From Bradyrhizobium sp. sBnM-33 (lineage in GTDB: Bacteria > Pseudomonadota > Alphaproteobacteria > Rhizobiales > Xanthobacteraceae), in NCBI RefSeq assembly GCF_032917945.1, contig NZ_CP136624.1, positions 2,108,001 through 2,172,000 on the forward strand: DNA of 64,000 bases. Direction: 5' to 3'. Positions within the stretch are counted from its first letter, which is position 1. Each line of letters begins with the position of its first letter. Positions 1-9,129 of the stretch are shown here, one piece after another. A model generated the notes under the pieces. It had not been told where the DNA came from, did no database searches, and worked only from the letters and a program-made list of their open reading frames with translations. Made by a program: the position numbers and the translations under genes.

Positions 1-224
1 GCTTCCGCGGCGGCGATCTGCACCGGCGCAAAACGCGGTCCAACCTGCTCGACCGTCCGAGCCTGCCGACGCCAGGTGAACACCACGCTCGCCGCAACCC
101 CGTTGCGACGCGCAACCTCCGTCACCTTCGCGCCCGGCACCAGCGTTTCCTCGACAATCCGCATCTTGTCGTCATGCGACCAGCGCCGCCGCCGCTCGAC
201 CCCGCCCAATACCTCAACGCGCAT
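1..224 (-). CDS. tnpA: IS66-type accessory protein TnpA (partial, cut by window edge)
   Basis: Reads leftward from an ATG at 224 and runs off the window start, so only the N-terminal ~74 residues are visible. It begins MRVEVLGGVERRRRWS and continues through a helix-turn-helix of the IS66/IS3 TnpA type (GAKVTEVARRNGVAASVVFTW in two overlapping pieces), then an RRQART stretch. In this family TnpA is a small DNA-binding protein encoded next to TnpB and TnpC. A second, more decayed copy lies at 55605-55940, also on the minus strand. The rest of the element, if present, is outside the window. Confidence 0.75.
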   Translation of the reverse strand, partial: MRVEVLGGVERRRRWSHDDKMRIVEETLVPGAKVTEVARRNGVAASVVFTWRRQARTVEQVGPRFAPVQIAAAE

Positions 225-231
225 CGCCTGA

Positions 232-257
232 TGACCTTAAAGCTAGACTTAAGGTCA
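232..257. repeat. Inverted repeat between IS66 end and M20 relic
   Basis: TGACCTTAA (232-240) and TTAAGGTCA (249-257) are perfect 9-bp inverted arms around an 8-bp spacer that contains CTAG. The site lies 8 bp upstream of the TnpA start on the other strand and just before the M20 relic. It could be an operator of the two-fold symmetric kind or part of an IS66 end; the sequence alone does not decide. Confidence 0.4.
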
Positions 258-258
258 C

Positions 259-635
259 ATGCTTCGCGAAATACCACGCGTCAGACAAGACGGCGCTCGT
301 CGGATGCGTACGATGCTGGCGCTGTCAGGCAAGACCAACGATGTTACCTTCAAGGTGACCCGCGGGGTCACCCGTCCGGTGTGGGAGCCCGACGCTGGCA
401 CCATGGCGCTGTATGAGAACGCGCGCGCAATCGCAAAGTCCCTTGGCGCCGAACTTCCGCACGTCCGGCGGCGGCTCGGACGGAAATTCCACGGGCGCTC
501 TTGGGATCCCGACTCTCGACGGCCCCGGCGTGCGCGGTGCCTACGCGCACACGCTCGACGAGCATATCGACGTCGACAGCCTCGCCGAACGCGGCAGATT
601 TTTTGATGGCGGGACTTTTGGCGACGCTAAAGTGA
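259..635 (+). pseudogene. M20 peptidase (glutamate carboxypeptidase-like), C-terminal relic
   Basis: Three reading frames together give the last ~110 residues of an M20 family zinc peptidase of the carboxypeptidase G2/ArgE type. The path is [17 protein letters not shown], then [20 protein letters not shown], a frameshift near 457, [15 protein letters not shown], and [18 protein letters not shown] second shift lies in the T6 run at about 599-604, then [10 protein letters not shown] and the stop at 633-635. The catalytic N-terminal domain is missing, probably lost when the IS66 material arrived. The two frameshifts and the missing domain mean it is dead. Assignment rests on the conserved GGGSDGN and HTLDEHI motifs. 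Confidence 0.7.
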
Positions 636-1075
636 CGCGCAGTCATCGCCGCCGAGGGAGTGCAGCGAGTTTTCGGGACGCCTCGCTCGATCGCGAGCGT
701 AGGAAAAGGCAACTAACGATCTCTTGTTGCGGTTGCAGACCCTTATTGTCCGGCCTGCGGGGTCCTGGTCCACCTTCTGACCCAGTGCTTTGTATCTTTG
801 CTCGATGGAAGAGCCATTACGGTACTCGCACCAACCTAGGCATGCCAGCGCCACTGCGACAATGCCGAGCCACGGCACCTCTAGGGTCAGACCTTTCTCA
901 TTTCAACCGGACTATTCGGCCGCCGATATAGTGAGCGTTTTGAGAAGGCCGGCATGCCTCTGTGCATCGATCGTTGGTGGTCCAAACGCGGAACGGAGGC
1001 GTCGCCTAAAAAAGCATTTTCGGTCCTTGGCACCAGCCGTTGCAGACCTTTTATTGACTGCCTCACGTGCACATT
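636..1075. other. No recognisable gene
   Basis: A minus-strand open frame (627-878) starts with a hydrophobic stretch but has no family resemblance I can name, and its 3' part overlaps the M20 relic. The rest holds nothing I recognise. It probably contains the 3' end of the transporter transcript that ends at 1076. Confidence 0.5.
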
Positions 1076-2167
1076 TCAATTTCGGAATACGAGGACATCC
1101 GACGCGGAAAAAAGAGCGCGGACGGATTGTCCGGGTAGGACCGCCGAACTGCGCCCGACATTCTTGCGGATTGCGAGCAACCGGCTTTTACCCGGAAGTT
1201 CGACAACCACATGCACATCGGCGCCAAGAGGCGCCACATCGAGCACGACACCCGCCAGGACGTTGTGCTTTGGGCTTAGAGCCGGCTCGGGTGTGGTGCC
1301 ATCCACGAGCTCGATGTTTTCCGGCCGTATACATAAATCGACGCCGTGCTCGCTGCACTGACGACTAACCGTCGTGCGGATCTCACAGCCATCGTCGGTG
1401 GCGTACGAAATGACACCATCGGTTGATTGGCCGCTTTTCGATCCGTGGAACCAGTTCGATCTCCCAACAAACTCGGCCACGAACTTGTCGGCGGGCGCCT
1501 CGTAAATCTGTGTCGGCGTTCCCCGCTGAGCGATTTTTCCGGCATTCATGACGACGACCTCATCGCCAAGGGTCAGGGCTTCCTCCTGATCGTGGGTGAC
1601 GACGATGGTCGTGGCGCCGACTGATCTGAGGATCTCCTTCAGTTCAAGCCGCAATTCTAGGCGAAGCTTCGCATCGAGCGCAGACAAAGGCTCGTCAAGG
1701 AGAACGATCTGCGGGTCGATCGCTAGTGCACGCGCAAGCGCCACACGCTGCTGTTGTCCGCCGCTCAGCTGATGGGGGTATCGGGCTTCCATGCCGGTAA
1801 GTTGCACGAGCGATAGCATTTGCGCGATGCGAGAGGGTATCTCCGATCCCGAAGTGCCGCGGTATCGCATGCCATAAGCGATATTCTGGGCCACGGTCAT
1901 GTGAGGAAAGAGCGCGTAATCCTGGAACAGGAGCCCAACATTGCGCTCGTAGGGCCTCAGATGGCCGACGTCCTCGCCGCCAATTTCTACGGTTCCCGTG
2001 TCAGGCGACGTAAAGCCCGCAATGATGCGCAACGTCGTCGTCTTGCCGCAGCCGCTCGGCCCCAAAAGAGAAAGCACCTTTCCTCTCTCTATATCAAGGG
2101 AGATACCATCGACTGCGGCGAGTTCTCCGTACTTCTTGGTGATCTCTTTGAGATTGAGTACACTCAT
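1076..2167 (-). CDS. Polyamine-type ABC transporter, ATP-binding subunit (PotA-like)
   Basis: 363-residue ATPase that would power uptake through the two permeases encoded just upstream. Visible motifs are Walker A GPSGCGKT (36-43), Q-loop FQDYALFP (from 81), signature LSGGQ (134-138), Walker B IVLLDEP (154-160) and the switch His192 in VVTHDQEE. Residues from ~240 to the end form a TOBE-type regulatory tail, as in PotA, FbpC and CysA. It starts 4 bp after the permease stop at 2172 and is the last gene of a four-gene minus-strand operon (D-B-C-A). The family handles polyamines, opine-like compounds, iron or thiamine; the substrate here cannot be read from the ATPase. Confidence 0.92.
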   Translation of the reverse strand: MSVLNLKEITKKYGELAAVDGISLDIERGKVLSLLGPSGCGKTTTLRIIAGFTSPDTGTVEIGGEDVGHLRPYERNVGLLFQDYALFPHMTVAQNIAYGMRYRGTSGSEIPSRIAQMLSLVQLTGMEARYPHQLSGGQQQRVALARALAIDPQIVLLDEPLSALDAKLRLELRLELKEILRSVGATTIVVTHDQEEALTLGDEVVVMNAGKIAQRGTPTQIYEAPADKFVAEFVGRSNWFHGSKSGQSTDGVISYATDDGCEIRTTVSRQCSEHGVDLCIRPENIELVDGTTPEPALSPKHNVLAGVVLDVAPLGADVHVVVELPGKSRLLAIRKNVGRSSAVLPGQSVRALFSASDVLVFRN

Positions 2168-2171
2168 CTTG

Positions 2172-2999
2172 TCATGTCCTATAGGGCCCTTGGCCGATTA
2201 CACGTTCGAGGCCAAGGACGCGGTCCAGCGCGAGCAGTAAAATGACTGTAAGGCCCATCAGGGCGACCGCAGCCGCCGCGATCGTGAGTTCGAAATGCGA
2301 CCTGATCAGACCGACGAGGGCGACGGGCAGAGTGTACGTGTCGTAGTCGCTCAGGAAAAGGCTAATCGTCACATCATCCATGGAGAATGCGAAAGCAAAA
2401 ATGGCACCAGCGGCAATGCCGTTCTTGGCGAGTGGTAGAGTTATCGTGAAGAATGCCTCACGCGCGTTCGCGCCGAGACTCAACGCCGCCTCAACGAGCG
2501 TTGCGCTTACGCCTGCGAGCCCGACCAATGTCATTCTAATCGTGTAGGGTATTGTGACGATCAGGTGGCCGAAAACCAATCTCGGAAAGACCGGCAGCAC
2601 GTTAACGATCGACAAGAACATAAGTAGCGCAAAGCCAATGATGACTCCTGGCAGAACGAGCGGCGACAAGAATGCCGTGGTGGTAAGATCGCGCCACCGC
2701 GGAGACATGCGGCTGATCGCCAGTCCGGCTGATGCGCCCATTGCGGTCGCCACTGCGGTCACAACGATCGCCAGCTGCATGCTATTTTTGAACCCCGACC
2801 ACAGATAGTTATTATTCCACAACTTTACGAACCATTGCGTCGATAGATCCGTCGGGGGCAATGGACCGATGTACTCGCGCGCATCGAACGCCATGAATGC
2901 GGTGACGATGACTGGGAACAGCAGGAACACTACCGTCACGGCGATGATCGCCGTCACGCTCACGGCAAGAATGACATCGGCGTTTCGTTTGCTACGCAT
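2172..2999 (-). CDS. Polyamine-type ABC transporter, permease (PotC-like)
   Basis: 275-residue inner-membrane permease with about six hydrophobic segments. The first lies at ~10-35, followed by the periplasmic stretch LPPTDLSTQW. The EAA-type cytoplasmic loop that contacts the ATPase is visible as EAALSLGANAREAFFTITLPL. SFSMDD-type motifs near 205-210 (FAFAFSMDDVTISLF) match PotC and PotI. It starts 9 bp after the upstream permease stop, with AAAGAG before the ATG. Length is normal for the family and no damage is seen. Confidence 0.9.
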   Translation of the reverse strand: MRSKRNADVILAVSVTAIIAVTVVFLLFPVIVTAFMAFDAREYIGPLPPTDLSTQWFVKLWNNNYLWSGFKNSMQLAIVVTAVATAMGASAGLAISRMSPRWRDLTTTAFLSPLVLPGVIIGFALLMFLSIVNVLPVFPRLVFGHLIVTIPYTIRMTLVGLAGVSATLVEAALSLGANAREAFFTITLPLAKNGIAAGAIFAFAFSMDDVTISLFLSDYDTYTLPVALVGLIRSHFELTIAAAAVALMGLTVILLLALDRVLGLERVIGQGPYRT

Positions 3000-3008
3000 C
3001 TCTTTTGC

Positions 3009-3956
3009 TCACGTCCGGTCGAGTAGGGTCAAGAGCCTAGACATGATGAAAATCAACAGCAGGGACAGGACCATCATGACAATCGATATTGCTGCGCCGC
3101 TCGGGTAGTTCGTGATCTCGCTGAACCGGCTGTAGATAAGGTTTGAAATGAACATCACACGACCCCGTCCGAGGATCCAGGGTATTATGAAGGCGCTTAT
3201 GCCAAGCGTCATCGAGACTAGAAATGCGGAGACCAGTCCGCGAATGCACAACGGTATCGTCACAGTAAGATGAGAAGAGAGCGCCGAAGCGCCAAGCGAT
3301 TGCGCCGCTTCGATCAACCGCGGATTAAGTTGCTGTACAGCTCCGATCAGTATCAGGATCGACATGGGTATGGAATAATGGAGCAATCCAACGACAATGA
3401 CGCAATTGATGTACAGCGATCCGTTCATGTTGACTCCAAGAGCGGACATGATCGGTGCGAGTATACCGACGGAGCCAAAGGTCAGCTGAAGCGCATAGAC
3501 CCGAACGAGCGCGCTCAAAAACATGAGCCCGATAAGTAGGGTCATTGCGGCCTTGCGCATTGCCGAGGATGCATTTCTGGCAATGAAATACGCAATCGGA
3601 AAGGCAATTAAGACGGCGATGAGCGATGCGCAGAACGCCAGGAAGTACGTTTGCGAAAAATACCGCAGATAGACCGGCAGAAAGAGCTCCGTGTAGTTTT
3701 CGATCGTAAGCGGAGCTCCGTCCACGGATCCAATTCGACCCGGTTCGAATGTGCGGAAACTCTCATTGAGAACCGTCAACATCGGCAGTCCGAGGAAGAG
3801 AACGAATACTGCCATTGCCGGAAGCAACAGCAGTATTTGGGATCTGGCAGCCCTCACTCGCTCTCCAACCATATGCCTACGCTTAGAGTTTACGATTGGC
3901 GCCTTCACCGCCGCTTCCGGAAGAAGCTGCAAGACTTGGAATCTGCCAGACTTCAT
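3009..3956 (-). CDS. Polyamine-type ABC transporter, permease (PotB-like)
   Basis: Inner-membrane permease, 315 residues from the ATG at 3956. That start has GGAG five bases upstream; the frame is open to an ATG at 4037, which would overlap the binding-protein gene by 31 bp and is less likely. A first membrane segment (LLLLPAMAVFVLFLGLPML) is followed by a periplasmic part (SFRTFEP, VDGAPLTIENYTELF). Five more segments follow, with an EAA loop EAAQSLGASALSSHLTVTIPL. It pairs with the PotC-like protein downstream to form the channel. Confidence 0.88.
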   Translation of the reverse strand: MKSGRFQVLQLLPEAAVKAPIVNSKRRHMVGERVRAARSQILLLLPAMAVFVLFLGLPMLTVLNESFRTFEPGRIGSVDGAPLTIENYTELFLPVYLRYFSQTYFLAFCASLIAVLIAFPIAYFIARNASSAMRKAAMTLLIGLMFLSALVRVYALQLTFGSVGILAPIMSALGVNMNGSLYINCVIVVGLLHYSIPMSILILIGAVQQLNPRLIEAAQSLGASALSSHLTVTIPLCIRGLVSAFLVSMTLGISAFIIPWILGRGRVMFISNLIYSRFSEITNYPSGAAISIVMMVLSLLLIFIMSRLLTLLDRT

Positions 3957-4006
3957 TCTTACTCCAGCCATAGGCTCATCAAGAATTTGGGATTCGCGTT
4001 CTGCAT

Positions 4007-5092
4007 CTAGAGTAGAGGCTGGATTTCTTGCTCCCAACGCTTATTCCAGGCGTTAACCTCTTTGGAGAGATGAGCCCAGTCCGGGATGTAGACGTGCCGC
4101 TCCATCTCCTCGTTATTGAAAGCCAAGTATTGGACGTCCTCAGGCGCCTTCGCCTTAACATTCGTCGGTATTCCACTTATGTCTCGATTAAATTGTTCAT
4201 TGTTCTCAGGACTAATTGCAAAATTCGCGAATTTGAAAGCTGCATCCGTGCGCCCGTTTTTTAGCACACACCAACCCTCGTGGAAGACAAACGTCTTGAA
4301 CCCTGACTGAGCGGGCATCTTGCTAAGATGCTTTGTCTTGATCTTGAAGTCGCGTTTCAGTCTCGCGACGCCTGTACCGCCACCGAAGGTTATGCAAGTC
4401 TCGCCGGAGGTTATCGAAGTCGTGATATCGGTATCCGCGTTTGCAACACGGCCGATATTTCCGCTGCGCGCCAATTGCTTTAAGAAGTCCCAGGCCGGCT
4501 CCATGTTTCGCTCATCGCCGCCTTTATGCAGCGCCATAGTGACTGCCTGGAGATTGGAGCTCAGCGTCGGTACCGGCCAACAAATCTTGCCTTTGAGTCG
4601 GGGATCCAGCAAATCCTCGAGCTTCGTGATCTCAAACGGGGCAAGATCTTCGCGATACCACCAAATGAGCGCTGATATGGTACGGGGAATATTGATGACG
4701 TTGCCGGCGCTGTCCTTGACCAGGAGCTTTTGCGGAATGTCTGCGATATTCGGAACCTTCTCGCGCGTAATCGGCTCTGCCCAGCCTTCCCGGGCGATCG
4801 TTTGCCACGAGAGGTCCCATCCGGTGAGCAGATCTATGCCAGGTTTCGGCCAGTTGGCCTTGATCTTTGGGAGAATAGCGATAGCGCCACCGGCATGTAG
4901 TTGCCAATTAATCTGAATGTCCGTTTGCGTGGCCGCAAGCTTCTTGATGCTGTCGAAGTAGCCCCCGCCCCAATCAACCGCAGTGATCGTCTCAGCGGCA
5001 CGGGTCTCTTCAACGCCTGCCAACGAGAAGCCAGTACCGGCAGCGGCAACTGAAGCAGCACCTTTCAAAAAGCGGCGACGTGACGTGAACAT
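4007..5092 (-). CDS. Polyamine-type ABC transporter, substrate-binding protein (PotD/PotF-like)
   Basis: First gene of the operon: a periplasmic solute-binding protein of the PotD/spermidine-putrescine class. The ATG at 5092 has AAGGA five bases upstream and is preferred over the in-frame ATG at 5107. The N-terminus is a twin-arginine signal, SRRRFLKG at residues 4-11, then a hydrophobic stretch ending near TRAAE. The mature protein starts ITAVDWGGGYFDS, the hallmark of this class. ISALIWWYREDL and TCITFGGGTGVARL are also family-like. The Tat signal differs from the Sec signals of the other two PotD-like proteins in this window. Confidence 0.9.
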   Translation of the reverse strand: MFTSRRRFLKGAASVAAAGTGFSLAGVEETRAAETITAVDWGGGYFDSIKKLAATQTDIQINWQLHAGGAIAILPKIKANWPKPGIDLLTGWDLSWQTIAREGWAEPITREKVPNIADIPQKLLVKDSAGNVINIPRTISALIWWYREDLAPFEITKLEDLLDPRLKGKICWPVPTLSSNLQAVTMALHKGGDERNMEPAWDFLKQLARSGNIGRVANADTDITTSITSGETCITFGGGTGVARLKRDFKIKTKHLSKMPAQSGFKTFVFHEGWCVLKNGRTDAAFKFANFAISPENNEQFNRDISGIPTNVKAKAPEDVQYLAFNNEEMERHVYIPDWAHLSKEVNAWNKRWEQEIQPLL

Positions 5093-5565
5093 GTTCCTTG
5101 CTCCCATGTCGATTTTTGTTAATGCGCATAGCAGTTGTTGAGAGAGAGCATACCAAGCTGCGGGAACAGGATTTCGCTGTTGTGGGGCACGGCATAGCCG
5201 GAATCCTGCGGCTGTTCGCCAAAATGCAAAGTTTTATGACTGACTTGAACTTTGGAGATCGGGACACTATTGGAGCCAATGCCACGCTCGGCCATCATCA
5301 AGGCAGACAATCGCGGCGTGCGTTCCGTTGGTTGGCTGGCGTCCACGACTTGCACCGAGCAGAACGTGAGGAGACGCCTGGCTGCGGGCGCTTCTCATCA
5401 ATTTAGGCTGGTCAGAGCAGAAAAAATCTTCGCGAAATCAATGCCAATAGGTCGGATGTTTGGTCTGTTGACGATGTTCGACGAGTTCATTTAGGGAATG
5501 CCCCTATGATGCAGGAATTCGTCGTGGCGTCGGGCAAATGCGACGCAAACATGTTTGCGACGCGC
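5093..5565. other. Divergent intergenic region
   Basis: Lies between the ABC operon (leftward) and the dehydrogenase relic (rightward). It should contain the operon promoter, but I cannot single out a convincing -35/-10 pair. The part nearest 5565 may be badly decayed dehydrogenase 5' sequence; the match to the intact copy at 35287 becomes clear only from about 5566. Confidence 0.5.
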
Positions 5566-6392
5566 CTTGGAAGTTGCAGGAACTCAAGGTGTTTTCCTGG
5601 ATGCATTCTGGCGTTGATGACCTTCGCCAAATGGGAGCGCTCTCTCTCCTTAAGCAACGCGGCGTGAAACTTGCGAATATTCGTGGTGCGCCAATGCGGT
5701 TGCGGTTGCAGAGCAGGCGATGATGTTCGTGCTTGCCCTTGCGAAAAAGACGTTACTCAACATCATGCGTTGCTGGAACGACAAAAGCCTATTCCAGTGT
5801 ATGCGGATGACTCTCGATCGGCCATGTTGCACGGTCGTACGATTGGGATCATCGGCCTTGGACAAATCGGCTGTCGTATTGCTAAGCATGCAAAGGGATT
5901 CGACATGCGTGTTCTTGGCGTCCGCCGAGATAAGGGGAAGCCGGTCGAATGCGTGGATTCGGTCCATGCATCGATGAATTACACTCCGTGCTTGCGAAGT
6001 GTGACTATGTCGTAGTAGCGACTCCCAATACAGTGGAAACCAACCAGTTGATTGGCAAGGCCGAAATTGCGGCTATGAAGCCATCTGCCTGTCAACATCT
6101 CGCGCGGAAGTGTGATCCAAGAGAAACCTCTTTATGAGGCACTTACGCCCGGTCGTTTGCGCGGCTACGCAGCAGATGTCTGGTGGACCTATGGATTTGG
6201 GAGGCCTTTCCAGCGGGCTCGGGTTCACGCCTGGCGGTTCACAAGCTTCCGAATGTGATTGGCTCCGATGATCAAGCCGCAAATGCCGATGACGTTCTGC
6301 AACGAAATATTCAGTGGGGCACTCAGAACTTGCTGGACTTTGCAACGGGAAAGCCACTCATGCGGGAGGTTGGTCTGGATTTGGGTTACTAG
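5566..6392 (+). pseudogene. D-2-hydroxyacid dehydrogenase relic (copy 1)
   Basis: Closely resembles the intact gene at 35287-36312 at DNA level, starting at LKVFSWMHSGVDDLRQMG. It lacks the first ~70 codons and has several indels that spread the product over all three frames. The NAD-binding loop GLGQIG and the C-terminus (PNVIGSDDQAANADDV ... LDLGY) are still readable. The TAG stop at 6390-6392 is part of the CTAG at which an IS1182-type element sits. The codon for the expected catalytic His reads Asn (LPNV), as in the other two copies. Confidence 0.85.
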
Positions 6393-7836
6393 GAGCCTGT
6401 CTGAGTAGTGACTGGTCAAGAGGGTGCGAGTCTGATTCCTTGCGTGGTCATGAGCAAGGAATTTCGCCCCTGGAAGATCGACGAGGTCCAGCTTCTGCCG
6501 CCGAGCGTGCAGGACTATGTGCCGCAGGACCACGTTTCGCGGTTGATCGTGTCGCTGGTCAAGGAAAGCCTTGATCTATCGGCGATCCTAGGCAGCTACC
6601 GGAGCGGGCTGGGTCAGCCGCCGTTTGATCCGCGGATGATGACGGCGCTGCTTCTGCACGGCTACGCGAGCGGCGTCGCGGCGGATCGCCAGGGCGGCGG
6701 TGGAGCGGGCGGATTTCATGATGATCGTGGCGGGCGATGCGCCGGACTTCCGCACGATCTCGGAGTTCCGGCGGCGGCATCTTAAGGCGCTGGCCGACCT
6801 GTTCGTGCAGGTGTTGAAGCTGGCCGAGAAGGCCGGGTTGGTGAAGCTCGGGCACGTGGCGCTCGACGGCACCAAGATCAAGGCGAACGCGTCCAAGCAC
6901 AAGGCGATGAGCTATGATCGCATGAAGAAGCGGGAAGCGGAGCTTGCAGCGGAGGTCGACCGCTGGCTCAAGGCGGCGGAGGCCGCCGATGCGCAGGAGG
7001 ATAAGCTCTACGGCGACAAGCGCGGCGACGAGATGCCCGATTGGGTGGCCGACAAGCAGAAGCGGCTTGAGAAGATCCGCGAGGCCAAGGCCGCGCTGGA
7101 GGCCGAAGCCAAGGCCGCAGCCGAGGCGGAGCGCAAGGCGTGGGCCGAAGTCGAGGAACGCCGCATCGCCGAAGGGGGCAAAAAGAACGGCAAGACGTCC
7201 GCGCCGCCGAACACGGAGCCCGACGGCAAGGCGCAACGCAATTTCACCGACCCGGAAAGCCGCATCCTGAAGGCCAAGGACGGTTACATCCAGGGCTACA
7301 ACGCCCAGGCCGCGGTCGATGGTGCCCATCAGATCATCGTGGCGCAGACGCTGACCAGTTCCTCCAGCGATCAGGCGCAACTGGCGCCGTTGCTCGACGG
7401 GATCAGGGCCAATCTGGGGACCAATCCGGACGAAGTATCGGCCGACGCCGGCTACTGCTCCGACGCCAATCTTCGCACGATCAAACGGCGGCGCATCGAG
7501 GGCTACATCGCCACCGGAAGGCAGAAGCACGGCACCAAATCCGCCACCGCGAAAAAGGCTTCAAGACCCGGCTCGCTGATCGCCAGGATGAGCACCAAGC
7601 TCAAGCGCGCCGGCTACCGAAGTCGCTACCGCTTGCGTAAGCAGATCGTCGAACCCGTGTTCGGACAGATCAAACAGGCAAGAGGGTTCAGGCAATTCCT
7701 GCTGCGCGGCATCGACAAAGTGAAGCCCGAATGGGCCCTGATTTGCACCGCTCACAACCTCGTCAAGCTGGCGAGGGCCGCATGAGCCGCTATCATTCGG
7801 ATAAAACCGGCTTCCCGATGCTAACTGGACAGGCTC
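6393..7836 (+). mobile_element. IS1182-type insertion sequence (copy 1)
   Basis: A 1444-bp element with terminal inverted repeats GAGCCTGTC at both ends, flanked by CTAG at 6389-6392 and 7837-7840, which reads as a 4-bp target duplication. It is nearly identical to the inverted copy at 41864-43303. It sits exactly at the stop codon of the dehydrogenase relic. Its right CTAG is shared with the next element. Confidence 0.88.
6408..7785 (+). pseudogene. IS1182-type transposase, frameshifted
   Basis: The protein matches the 457-residue transposase at 41915-43288 almost throughout. It lacks 8 bp after the codons for HGYASG (near 6674), which moves the frame and splits it into an N-terminal part (to 6785) and a C-terminal part (from about 6700). 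Otherwise the DDE domain is preserved, including LDGTKIKANASKHK and VSADAGYCSDANL. Another difference from copy 2 is a four-residue longer segment in the charged linker. This copy could move only if copy 2 supplies the enzyme. Confidence 0.85.
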
Positions 7837-7840
7837 CTAG

Positions 7841-9125
7841 CAGTCCGCTGAAAAACCATGAAATGGAGAGTTTTCTTATTCTGGCCGGTCGTTGTTGGGG
7901 CGAGGCGGCGGAGTTGGATGTAAATTTCTAGCCTGGTGTTGGGTGCACCTGACGCGGGGTGGCTAAGCGGCAAGCAGTTTTGGAATGCGGATCAGGTTAT
8001 AGGCGATCAGATTGAGCAGGAAGTCGGCGGCGACGCGAGCGATGCCACGATGCTTGGTCTTTCGCATGGTGCCATGCTGCTTGCCCCATCCGAAAATGCA
8101 CTCGACCATCGCCCGGCGCGATTGCGACATGCCGTACCCCGGATGCCGCGTGGTTCGTTCGTCGATGGCGCTGTTGCGGGTGTTGCCGGTTTTGGTGACG
8201 GCCTGGTTCTGTGTCACATGCGGCGTCACGCCGATGGCGCGAAGATTGGCGACATGATCGGCGGTATCGTACGCCTTGTCCTCACCGGCCGTGATGCGGC
8301 GGCCTGCGGCTTTGCGTCTCGCCTTCAGCATGGTCTCCGAAGCCCGGCGTTCGGCGGTGCCATTGGCATGCGTGACCCTGCCGGCCACCGCCAGCCCATG
8401 CCGGTTCTCCATGGTGGCGTGGCCCATATAGCAAAGCTTGGCCTCCCGTCCGGCCGCCTTGCGATAAAGCCTGCTGTCCGGGTCGCTGGTACTCGCATGG
8501 GTGTCGTTCTTGCGCTTCTGGCCGTGGAAGTTGGCGCCGTCATCATCGTCGCCGCTGCCGTCCTTGGGGCGAAAGCTCTTCTGTGAAGCCCAGGCTTCGA
8601 TCAGCGTTCCATCCACCGAGAAGTGCTCGTCCGACAGCAGCGGCTTGACCTGCGGATGGTTCAGAAGCCTGGTCATGAACTTCGTGAACACATCACCGTT
8701 CTGCAGCCGCTCCCGGTTCTTGGTGAAGGTGGTCGGGTCCCAGACCGGATCGTCCGGCGACAGTCCCACGAACCAGCGATACAAAAGATTGTAGTCCAGT
8801 TGCTCCATCAACTGGCGTTCCGAGCGGATGCCGTAGAACACCTGCAGCAGCAAGGCGCTCAGCAATTGCTCCGGAGGGATCGAAGGACGTCCCTCGCTGG
8901 CGTAGAGCCTCCCAAGGCTGCGGTTCAAATCACTCAAAACATCCCGGACGAGTTCCCGGACCTTCCGCAGCGGATGGTTCGCTGGCACCCGCTTATCCGG
9001 CGCAATGTACGAAAACAGGCCGCCCTGATCCGTAAACCTGCCCCGCATGATCATCTCCGCCGATTCGAGATGATCAAGTGAATCATCAAGCCCCCTCCGT
9101 GGCGAGGGGGTTCTTCAGCAGACTG
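7841..9125 (-). mobile_element. IS5-type insertion sequence
   Basis: A 1285-bp element with imperfect inverted ends CAGTCCGCTGAAAAACC and CAGTCTGCTGAAGAACC, flanked by CTAG at 7837-7840 and 9126-9129. The left CTAG is also the right boundary of the IS1182-type element, so the two stand back to back. After the right CTAG the sequence reads ACT, as it does after the stop codon of the intact dehydrogenase at 36312. This fits one ancestral CTAG site having received both elements. Confidence 0.85.
7963..9048 (-). CDS. IS5 family transposase
   Basis: 361-residue DDE transposase that appears intact. The start at 9048 has GGAG six bases upstream; an ATG six bases earlier touches the ribosome site and is less likely. 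An N-terminal domain (FTDQGGLFSYI, PANHPLRKVRELV) precedes the catalytic part. The DDE core shows FSVDGTLIEAWASQKSF, then GEDKAYDT and ECIFGWGKQHGTMRKTKHRG. An acidic, Asp-rich stretch lies before HGQKRKNDTHAS. The flanking ends are well preserved, so the element may still be mobile. Confidence 0.88.
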   Translation of the reverse strand: MRGRFTDQGGLFSYIAPDKRVPANHPLRKVRELVRDVLSDLNRSLGRLYASEGRPSIPPEQLLSALLLQVFYGIRSERQLMEQLDYNLLYRWFVGLSPDDPVWDPTTFTKNRERLQNGDVFTKFMTRLLNHPQVKPLLSDEHFSVDGTLIEAWASQKSFRPKDGSGDDDDGANFHGQKRKNDTHASTSDPDSRLYRKAAGREAKLCYMGHATMENRHGLAVAGRVTHANGTAERRASETMLKARRKAAGRRITAGEDKAYDTADHVANLRAIGVTPHVTQNQAVTKTGNTRNSAIDERTTRHPGYGMSQSRRAMVECIFGWGKQHGTMRKTKHRGIARVAADFLLNLIAYNLIRIPKLLAA

Positions 9126-9129
9126 CTAG

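Noticed and set aside
627..878. Minus-strand frame with a hydrophobic N-terminus
   Set aside because: It overlaps the M20 relic, has no clear start site and resembles no known family.
1076..5092. Treating this operon as a recent duplicate of 48422-52827
   Set aside because: Gene order differs (D-B-C-A against A-D-B-C), the binding protein uses a Tat rather than Sec signal, and the permeases differ in length.
6559..7530. Long minus-strand frame across the IS1182-type element (also 42170-43042 on plus in the other copy)
   Set aside because: Mirror frame of the transposase; Leu/Arg/Gly-rich composition and its presence in both copies only reflect the transposase sequence.
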